From positions 1 through 32,725 of the forward strand of contig JAJHPN010000178.1 in assembly GCA_020890855.1 (NCBI GenBank): 32,725 bases of DNA. Direction: 5' to 3'. The notes below the pieces were generated by a model. The model searched no databases. It was not told the origin of the DNA and was given only the letters and a program-made list of their open reading frames with translations. The stretch comes from Candidatus Contendibacter sp. GTDB taxonomy: Bacteria; Pseudomonadota; Gammaproteobacteria; Competibacterales; Competibacteraceae. Position numbers and translations under genes: made by a program. Every line of letters starts with the position of its first letter. Position 1 is the stretch's first letter. Shown piece after piece: positions 23,524-32,725 of the stretch.

Positions 23524-24030
23524 CGTTGAGCAGGATCGAGTGAGCATCGGTTGATAGGGTTCAGGCAAAATGATGGGGGGCGCTGACCAATGGCCGGCGC
23601 AGGCTGCTCCTGATTGTTCAACGATGATAGACGATACCTATCCGGTACAATGACGGATCCTTAGGCGATCAGGCGACCTGCAGGGCGATCCATCCCTTTC
23701 CAGTTTCAAACCGGTCGCCGCTAAAGCAGGGGGCTGGAAAATACCATCTTTATCTTGTTGTTTTTGCGGAATCATCACATCCCCAGCCAGCCGTTTTCAT
23801 CCGCCCCTTATTCACTTCCGGCCAAAATGGTCTACGTTTACCGGGTAAGTCCAGTTTGACCGGGCACACCACGCCGGAGAGGGTTCCGCCGCCGGTGTGC
23901 CGCTCACAGCGTATGCCCAACGACCCGGCCAACCCTTGCAGCTCAGGCCCGGCGCATACTGGAAGACCTGTATCGGGAACCCCGGCGTCCGGGCATCCCG
24001 CCACCAGAGACGATGACGAAGAGAAGCACG
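23524..24030. other. Intergenic region ahead of the PFOR cluster
   Basis: A 507-base gap between the divergent acyltransferase and PFOR-cluster genes. I see no credible coding region; frames that cross it are shadows of the GltD-like gene. GGCACACC (23863-23870) and GGTGTGCC (23894-23901) form an 8-bp stem with a 23-base loop, which would lie in the 5' leader of the cluster. TACAAT at 23646 lacks a well-spaced -35 box. The promoter of the cluster is therefore not located. Confidence 0.5.
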
Positions 24031-25671
24031 ATGACTGACAACCCTATCAATATGACCCGCCCGCTGGACCTGACGCACGAGAAGCACAACGTCGGTCCGG
24101 AGCGCATCCAGCGGCCGATTTACGCCGATCTGCTCCCGACCTGCAACAACGCCTGTCCGGCGGGCGAAAATATCCAGGCTTGGCTGACCCACGCCCAGGC
24201 GGGCCGGTTCAAGGAAGCCTGGCAGAGCCTGACCGAAAACAATCCGATGCCGGCCATTCACGGCCGGGTGTGCTACCACCCCTGCGAAACGGCTTGCAAT
24301 CGCGGCAAGCTCGACTCCTCGGTCAGTATTCACGCAGTGGAGCGCTTCCTCGGCGATCTCGCCTTGCAGGAAAACTGGCAGTTTGAAGTCAGCGCCCCAT
24401 CCAGCGGCAAGCGGGTGCTGGTGGTCGGCGCCGGTCCCAGCGGCCTGTCCGCCGCCTACCACCTGGCCCGACTGGGCCACGAGGTCGAAATTTACGAGGC
24501 CGGGCCAATGGCTGGCGGGATGATGCATTTCGGCATCCCCTCCTACCGGTTGCCCCGCGATGTGCTGGACGCCGAGATCAAACGGATTGAAACCATGGGC
24601 GTCAAGATCGTCCTCAACCACCGGGTCGACGATCTGCTGGCCGAAAAACGGCAAGGCGATTTCGACGCTATCTTTGTCGCGGTCGGCGCCCACATCAGCA
24701 AGCGCACCGATATCCCCTCCCGCGACGCCGGCAAGATGTTCGACGCGATCAGTTTCCTCAAGGACGTGGAATCGGGCAGCGCCCCGAAACTGGGACGGCG
24801 CGTCGCCATTTACGGCGGCGGCAACACCGCGATGGACGCTGCCCGGGTCGCCAAGCGCCTGGGCTATGAACCGCTGATTATCTATCGCCGCGACCGCGCC
24901 CACATGCCCGCCCACGATTTTGAAGCGACCGAGGCGCTGGAGGAGGGCGTGAAAATCCACTGGCTGCGCACCATCAAGAACATCGAGGAAACGAAGTTCA
25001 CGGTGGAAGTCATGGAGGTGGACGAGAAAGGCCGGCCGCGTCCCACCGGACAGTTTGAAACCCTGGAAGCCGATGCGCTGATTATGGCGCTCGGTCAGGA
25101 TGTTGACACCAGCTTCATGCAGAAGGTGCCGGGGGTTCAGTTCAAGGCCGACGGCGTGGTCATCGTCAACGACCAGATGATGACCGGCAGTCCGGGGCTG
25201 TTCGCCGGCGGCGACATGGTGCCGTCTGACCGCACTGTGACCATCGGGGTCGGTCACGGCAAGAAAGCTGCCCGCAACATCGACGCCTGGCTGCGCGGTG
25301 AAGCCTACGTCAAGCCGCCCAGGCACGATCTGGCGACTTTCGACAAGCTGCATGTCTGGTACTACACCGATGCTGCCCAGCGCCCGCAGGGTCATCTGGA
25401 TATCAAGGGTCGCCAGAGCAGTTTCGAGGAAGTGGTGGGTGGCCTGACCCAGAAGGAAGCGTTGTACGAGGCCAAACGCTGCCTGTCCTGTGGCAACTGC
25501 TACGAGTGCGACGGCTGCTTTGGCGCTTGCCCCGAAGATGCGGTGATCAAGCTGGGGCCAGGCAAGCGCTACCGCTACGACTACGATCTCTGCACCGGCT
25601 GCGCGGTGTGCTTCGAGCAATGTCCCTGCCATGCCATCGAGATGATCCCCGAACCGCCGGCAGCGGCCTAA
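24031..25671 (+). CDS. GltD-like NAD(P)H oxidoreductase fused to ferredoxin domains
   Basis: A 546-residue flavoprotein. The N-terminal cysteine-rich domain (CNNACPAGENIQAWL, then CYHPCETACNRG) is the Fer4_20 type of glutamate synthase small subunit. An FAD motif VVGAGPSGLSAAYHLARLG lies near residue 133 and an NAD(P)H motif YGGGNTAMDAARVAKRLG near 262. The C-terminus has two [4Fe-4S] ferredoxin motifs (CLSCGNCYECDGCFGACPE and CTGCAVCFEQCP). No glutamine-handling large subunit is present. Lying 54 bases before nifJ, it most likely moves electrons between PFOR-reduced ferredoxin and NAD(P). ATG 24031 is preceded by GAAGAGAAGCACG, nearly the same as the leader of nifJ (AAAGAGAAGCGCA), which supports this start over ATG 24013. 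Confidence 0.88.
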   Translation: MTDNPINMTRPLDLTHEKHNVGPERIQRPIYADLLPTCNNACPAGENIQAWLTHAQAGRFKEAWQSLTENNPMPAIHGRVCYHPCETACNRGKLDSSVSIHAVERFLGDLALQENWQFEVSAPSSGKRVLVVGAGPSGLSAAYHLARLGHEVEIYEAGPMAGGMMHFGIPSYRLPRDVLDAEIKRIETMGVKIVLNHRVDDLLAEKRQGDFDAIFVAVGAHISKRTDIPSRDAGKMFDAISFLKDVESGSAPKLGRRVAIYGGGNTAMDAARVAKRLGYEPLIIYRRDRAHMPAHDFEATEALEEGVKIHWLRTIKNIEETKFTVEVMEVDEKGRPRPTGQFETLEADALIMALGQDVDTSFMQKVPGVQFKADGVVIVNDQMMTGSPGLFAGGDMVPSDRTVTIGVGHGKKAARNIDAWLRGEAYVKPPRHDLATFDKLHVWYYTDAAQRPQGHLDIKGRQSSFEEVVGGLTQKEALYEAKRCLSCGNCYECDGCFGACPEDAVIKLGPGKRYRYDYDLCTGCAVCFEQCPCHAIEMIPEPPAAA

Positions 25672-25725
25672 CCACCAGAATTTCACCGCCCGCCGCCTGC
25701 GCGGGCCAGATTAAAGAGAAGCGCA

Positions 25726-29310
<3,585 letters not shown>

Positions 29311-29339
29311 GTATTGAAGGTTAACGGTTAAAGACTAAA

Positions 29340-29383
29340 GGATTCAGGGTGAGTTATGCAGGGTTTTCCTGCCCCCTGAATCC
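29340..29383 (+). terminator. Nested hairpin between nifJ and the DHOD-like gene
   Basis: GGATTCAGGG (29340-29349) pairs perfectly with CCCTGAATCC (29374-29383). Inside it GCAGG (29358-29362) pairs with CCTGC (29368-29372). No T tract follows, so partial termination or mRNA 3'-end protection, setting different levels for the two genes, is more likely than full termination. Confidence 0.5.
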
Positions 29384-29460
29384 TGACGCTTAAGACCTGG
29401 CCTTTCATACCCCGAACCCCTGGCGTGGAATTTTTCCTGCACATTATTTAGGGAATGATC

Positions 29461-30462
29461 ATGGATTTAAGAACGACTTATATGGGGATGGAACTGAAAC
29501 ATCCTCTCGTAGTTTCGGCGTCGCCGCTGGCGGGGAGCGTCGCCAATATCAAGCGCCTGGAAGATGCGGGCGCAGCAGCGGTGGTGCTGTTCTCACTGTT
29601 CGAGGAACAGTTGAAGCACGACAGCGCAGCGCTGGAGTATCTGATGACCGCCGGCACCGAGAGCTTCGCCGAGTCGCTCAGCTACTTTCCGGAAGTGGAC
29701 GACTATACGGTCGGCCCCGACACCTATCTGGATCTGTTGCGGCGGGCCTCTCAGGCGGTGGACATTCCGATCATCGGCAGCCTGAACGGCATTACCAACA
29801 CCGGCTGGATCGAGTACGCCCAGTTGATGCAGCAGGCCGGGGCGCGAGGGATCGAGCTGAATATCTACTACATCCCCGCCGACCTGACCACCAGTGGCCG
29901 CGAGGTTGAAGATCGCTATCTGGACATCGTCAAGGCGGTGAAGGCCGCAGTCACGGTGCCGGTGGCGGTCAAACTCAGTCCGTTCTTCAGCGCGATTGGC
30001 TCGATGGCCAAGTCACTGGATGACGCCGGGGCTGATGCGCTGGTGCTGTTCAACCGTTTCTATCAGCCGGATTTCGATCTGGACCGACTGGAAGTCGCGC
30101 CGAACCTGCAATTGAGCACCCCGGATGAGATTCGCCTGCCGCTGCTGTGGATTGCAGTGCTGTACGGCAAGTTGCGGGCTTCGCTGGGCGCGACCCGGGG
30201 GGTGCATACCCCGATTGAAGTGGTGAAATATCTGATGGCGGGGGCTGATGCGGTGATGACCACCTCAGCGCTGCTCAAAAATGGCGTCAATTACCTGTCC
30301 ACCCTGCGCGATGGCCTGAAAACCTGGATGGAGATTCACCAGTATGCGTCGGTGGCGCAGATGAAGGGATCGATGAGTCAGCAGAACGTGGCCGATCCGA
30401 CCGCCTTTGAGCGCGCTAACTACATCAAGACCTTGGAGAGCTACAAGGGTAATTACGCCTGA
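29461..30462 (+). CDS. Dihydroorotate dehydrogenase-like flavoprotein
   Basis: TIM-barrel FMN protein of 333 residues in the dihydroorotate dehydrogenase family. It starts MDLRTTYMGMELKHPLVVSASPLAG; later landmarks are IPIIGSLNGITNTGW, GARGIELNIYYIPAD, VPVAVKLSPFFS (FMN lysine) and AGADAVMTTSALL. The family name does not fit well: it lacks an obvious class-1 Cys or class-2 Ser catalytic loop in the usual context, and proteins of this type commonly sit beside nifJ. A redox role connected to PFOR is therefore plausible, while pyrimidine synthesis is doubtful. AGGGA (29450-29454) is 6 bases before ATG 29461, so that start is preferred to ATG 29455. It is the last gene of the cluster. Confidence 0.85.
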   Translation: MDLRTTYMGMELKHPLVVSASPLAGSVANIKRLEDAGAAAVVLFSLFEEQLKHDSAALEYLMTAGTESFAESLSYFPEVDDYTVGPDTYLDLLRRASQAVDIPIIGSLNGITNTGWIEYAQLMQQAGARGIELNIYYIPADLTTSGREVEDRYLDIVKAVKAAVTVPVAVKLSPFFSAIGSMAKSLDDAGADALVLFNRFYQPDFDLDRLEVAPNLQLSTPDEIRLPLLWIAVLYGKLRASLGATRGVHTPIEVVKYLMAGADAVMTTSALLKNGVNYLSTLRDGLKTWMEIHQYASVAQMKGSMSQQNVADPTAFERANYIKTLESYKGNYA

Positions 30463-30510
30463 TCACTGCTGGAGTCTGATTGGCCTCAGTCTTTTGCTTG
30501 GAGGTCTTTG

Positions 30511-30539
30511 GGGGATCGCAAGGAGCGATCCCCTTTTTT
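30511..30539 (+). terminator. Rho-independent terminator of the PFOR cluster
   Basis: GGGGATCGC pairs with GCGATCCCC (9 bp, 5-base loop AAGGA), followed directly by six T (30534-30539), 48 bases after the DHOD-like stop. It is the clearest plus-strand terminator in the window. Confidence 0.92.
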
Positions 30540-30562
30540 GTGGGCTATTGATAATAATCGCT

Positions 30563-31018
30563 CTAAAGTTTGGCAGGTCGCTTGCCCAATTTGCGTTGCA
30601 GGGTGCGGCGGTGCATGTTCAGTTGCCGGGCAGTGGCGGAGATATTGCCGCAGTTGTCGTGCAGCACCCGCTGAATGTGTTCCCATTCCAGCCGGTTGAC
30701 GCTCAGCGGTCAGGCGCTGAGCGGGATGGCCGGATCGCCGCTATTGACCACAAACGCCGCCAGAATTTGATCAGCATCAGCGGGCTTGGGCAGGGAGTTG
30801 ATCGCGCCAAGCTTGATCGCCGTGACCCCCGTAGCAATGCTGACGTAGCCGGCCATGATCGGGCGACTGACTGGTTTAACACGCCAGCAGCTGCGGAAAC
30901 GGGCGCTCTTGGCGACTGCCAGCGCAGCGGCCCCAACTGCTGAGTGGCTCCAGCGGAGTGCAATCGCTGACCGGGGCGCCTTGCATCCCGACGCTGGGCG
31001 GGCAATGCTTATAGGCAA
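30563..31018 (-). pseudogene. Decayed PrrA/RegA-type response regulator
   Basis: Read on the minus strand, the 3' part encodes the Fis-type DNA-binding helix-turn-helix typical of the PrrA/ActR/RegA redox response regulators: PLSVNRLEWEHIQRVL, NCGNISATARQLNMHRRTLQRKL, then a stop (30563-30565). In the same frame, a TGA at 30710-30712 cuts it off from the receiver-domain end (GYVSIATGVTAIKLGA, then LPKPADADQILAAF). Further upstream the receiver is damaged: AALAVAKSARF is followed within about 10 residues by RPIMAGYVS, so the segment carrying the phosphoacceptor aspartate is missing, and the N-terminal DDD motif is not readable. The reading to 30563 is firm; the upstream limit near 31018 is approximate. 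Confidence 0.82.
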
Positions 31019-31041
31019 TCCTCATCCACCGGAGAAACCCC

Positions 31042-31359
31042 ATGTCCAGCCGCTTGCCCCTGACCCTGTTGTTTTACGCCGCCCTGCTGCCGATCACCGC
31101 CCACACCGCCAGTTACGACTGCACCCGCGCCACGACTGCTGCCGAAATCGCGGTCTGCGATAACCCCGGCCTCAACCGCATGGATGAAGACCTGGCGGTG
31201 CAATATCGCTCCCTGCTTAACCAGTTGCCGCCGCGCCGCGCCGATGCCTTGCGCGATGATCAGCGCTCCTGGCTGGTCGCCCGCAACAGTTGCGGGGCCG
31301 ATGTGCGCTGCCTGCGCGCCCGCTACGAGGAACGGATCGCCCGGTTGAATGAGTATTGA
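31042..31359 (+). CDS. LprI-like secreted protein (DUF1311)
   Basis: A 105-residue exported protein. A signal peptide covers about residues 1-23 (hydrophobic LPLTLLFYAALLPI, then AHTA). The mature part has the DUF1311/lysozyme-inhibitor LprI pattern: YDCTRATTAAEIAVCDN with C27 and C39, LNRMDEDLAVQYRSLL, then LRDDQRSWLVARNSCG and C84/C90 in DVRCLRARYEERI. The four cysteines probably form two disulfides in the periplasm. Some family members inhibit host lysozyme; in free-living bacteria the role is unknown. GGAG (31031-31034) is 7 bases before ATG 31042. It is divergent from the decayed response regulator and converges on the ABC permease with 6 bases between. Confidence 0.87.
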   Translation: MSSRLPLTLLFYAALLPITAHTASYDCTRATTAAEIAVCDNPGLNRMDEDLAVQYRSLLNQLPPRRADALRDDQRSWLVARNSCGADVRCLRARYEERIARLNEY

Positions 31360-31365
31360 TGGCGG

Positions 31366-32364
31366 TCACTCCCACCGGAACAGCCACGCCCCGACCGCCA
31401 TGAGTCCCGCGCTCATCGCGGTCAGCGCCAATAGATGCCCGGAAATATCCGCTAGACCGGCGCCATCGATCATGATGGCCCGCGCCGCATCGATCATGTG
31501 GGTCAGTGGGGCAAACTGGGCGCATTCCTGTAAAAAGGGATGGACGCCTTCCAGAGAGAACCAGACGCCGGACAGGAAGGTCATCGGCCAACTCAGCAGG
31601 TTGAGCAACCCGCCCGCCAGTTCCTCACTGGTGGTCCGGGCTGAAACCACCATGCCCAGACTGATCAGACTCAACGCGCCAATGGCGAACACCAGCAGCA
31701 GATTCCAATAGGAGCCGTGCATGGGAAAACCGATAAAGAAATCGGCGCCGGCGAAAACCAGCACCGTGGTCGCCAGAGTCAGCCACCAGCGCGACGCCAC
31801 CTGGGCGGACAGGAATTCCAGCGGGGTCAATGGAGTCGCCTTCAGCCGCTTGAGCATCCCATTCTTGCGGTAGCGAACAATCACATAGCCAACCCCGAAC
31901 AGGCAACTGAACATCATGTTCATCGCCAGTACGCCGGGCGCGACCCAATCCACATAGCGGATCATCCGGCCACTGACCCGCTGCTTGCTGAACTCCGACG
32001 GCGCAGCGGAACCGCGCAAGACCTGCTCCAGGATATAACCCTTGGGCGATTCATCGTTGATCCAGTAGCGTCGCCCTGTGGGATCGAACAGCATATCCAG
32101 TTGGTGGCGTTCGACTTTAGTCAAAGCAGCCGGCAGTTCGGCAGCAGGCACAAACTGGACATAGCGAGTCTGGAGAAAAGCGCTCCCATCGGCATCGCCG
32201 AGGACGCCGACTTTGTACAGCGCCAGTCCCGGCCCGGAAAAAGCAAAGGCAAACCCGGCGATCAGCGAGATCGGAAACAGCAGATTCCAGGTCAGGGTTG
32301 AGCGGTCGCGCAGGAATTCCCGGTTGCGGCAGATCAGCAAGGCCCAGAACCGGGTGAAATTCAA
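31366..32364 (-). CDS. ABC-2 type transporter permease
   Basis: Membrane subunit of 332 residues of an ABC-2 export system. It begins with a cytoplasmic segment (ALLICRNREFLRDRSTLTWN) and one membrane helix (LLFPISLIAGFAFAF). A periplasmic domain of about 100 residues follows, then five more helices; the stretch RYRKNGMLKRLKATPLTPLEF is the classic ABC-2 loop. Its start overlaps the ATPase stop by four bases (ATGA, 32361-32364), so the two are translated together. The substrate cannot be told from sequence: this family includes drug, polysaccharide and other small-molecule exporters. Confidence 0.92.
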   Translation of the reverse strand: MNFTRFWALLICRNREFLRDRSTLTWNLLFPISLIAGFAFAFSGPGLALYKVGVLGDADGSAFLQTRYVQFVPAAELPAALTKVERHQLDMLFDPTGRRYWINDESPKGYILEQVLRGSAAPSEFSKQRVSGRMIRYVDWVAPGVLAMNMMFSCLFGVGYVIVRYRKNGMLKRLKATPLTPLEFLSAQVASRWWLTLATTVLVFAGADFFIGFPMHGSYWNLLLVFAIGALSLISLGMVVSARTTSEELAGGLLNLLSWPMTFLSGVWFSLEGVHPFLQECAQFAPLTHMIDAARAIMIDGAGLADISGHLLALTAMSAGLMAVGAWLFRWE

Positions 32365-32725
32365 GTCCGCAACTCCCGCCCGGTCAGCTCCAGAAATAAA
32401 TCTTCCAGGGTGCGCGGGCGGATTTGTAACCGCGCCAGCGAGATATGCTGCGCCAGCAATTCCTGAATGGCGGCATTGACATCGCAGGTGAGGATTTCCA
32501 CTGCATCCCTGCCCCGCATCATGGTCAGCCCCAACTGTGGCGGTGGATCAGGAAAATCCGCCAGTGGCAATTGCAGCACTACGTCATCGAAATGGGCCGC
32601 CAGCAGAGCGTGCGGCGTCCCCTGAGCAATGATCCGCCCGTGATCCATGATCGCGATTTCATCGCAGAGATGATAAGCCTCTTCCATGTAGTGCGTGGTC
32701 AGCAGGACCGTCTTGCCCCGCGCCT
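32361..32725 (-). CDS. ABC transporter ATP-binding protein (C-terminal part)
   Basis: Only the last 120 or so codons are in the window; the start and the Walker A, signature and Walker B motifs lie beyond 32725. The visible part opens with the strand ARGKTVLLTTHYMEEAYHL, which contains the H-loop histidine, then DEIAIMDHGRIIAQGTP, as in ABC-2 ATPases that pair with such permeases (CcmA/DrrA-like). A roughly 75-residue C-terminal extension ends LEDLFLELTGRELRT, a common regulatory tail in this group. It is the first gene of a two-gene operon with the permease. Confidence 0.93.
   Translation of the reverse strand, partial: ARGKTVLLTTHYMEEAYHLCDEIAIMDHGRIIAQGTPHALLAAHFDDVVLQLPLADFPDPPPQLGLTMMRGRDAVEILTCDVNAAIQELLAQHISLARLQIRPRTLEDLFLELTGRELRT

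Noticed and set aside
23812-25686. 624-codon minus-strand frame opposite the GltD-like gene
   Set aside because: It mirrors the codon periodicity of the sense gene and gives no recognisable domain.
29420-29441. Possible sigma54 promoter before the DHOD-like gene
   Set aside because: The GG and GC elements are 17 rather than 12 bases apart, so the spacing is wrong.

Overview
The window looks like chromosomal DNA of a GC-rich gammaproteobacterium. It carries a gammaproteobacterial-type relA with a broken hydrolase domain, rsmJ, dcd, dnaQ, pcm, dgt and lysS. It also has a phasin (polyhydroxyalkanoate granule protein), an exosortase-associated gene pair and a long pyruvate:ferredoxin oxidoreductase with its own NAD(P)H/ferredoxin oxidoreductase. 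Phasin plus PFOR in such a background would suit a PHA-storing organism of the Competibacter/Contendobacter type, but that placement is inference from gene content and could not be searched.

Layout. 1-5.7 kb: dcd, a Uma2-family protein, dnaQ (minus), a phasin with its own promoter and palindromic operators, rsmJ and an EF-G-like GTPase. 5.7-8.8 kb: a small membrane-anchored or secreted protein behind a promoter studded with TTGTACA motifs; a translationally coupled rubredoxin/macro-domain pair (minus); an AstE-like protein that has lost its zinc ligands; then pcm. 8.8-12.4 kb: dgt (minus), a zinc-free MDR oxidoreductase and an intact AstE/aspartoacylase-like enzyme. 12.4-15.3 kb (minus): PLP decarboxylase and acyl-CoA ligase of the exosortase-A-associated families. 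15.3-20.4 kb: a glutaredoxin-like protein, lysS, a decayed antitoxin-like gene, a lipoprotein cytochrome c and relA. 20.4-23.5 kb (minus): msrQ, two tandem small-RNA-like transcription units, an oxidoreductase and an acyltransferase. 24.0-30.5 kb: the PFOR cluster (GltD-like flavoprotein/ferredoxin fusion, nifJ, dihydroorotate-dehydrogenase-like protein) closed by a strong terminator. 30.5-32.7 kb: a decayed PrrA/RegA-type response regulator, an LprI-like secreted protein and an ABC-2 exporter whose ATPase runs off the window.

The most unusual feature is at 21.07-21.33 kb (minus strand). Two homologous units of about 80 nt each have a sigma70-type promoter, a conserved 17-nt pyrimidine-rich core containing an anti-Shine-Dalgarno-like CCTTT, and a perfect 9-bp terminator hairpin with a T tract. 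Their promoters carry (C/T)TGC-N3-GC(A/G) elements like those at the phasin promoter 19 kb away. This suggests a pair of sibling sRNAs co-regulated with PHA storage. The elements and the sequence homology are directly visible; the regulation and function are inferred.
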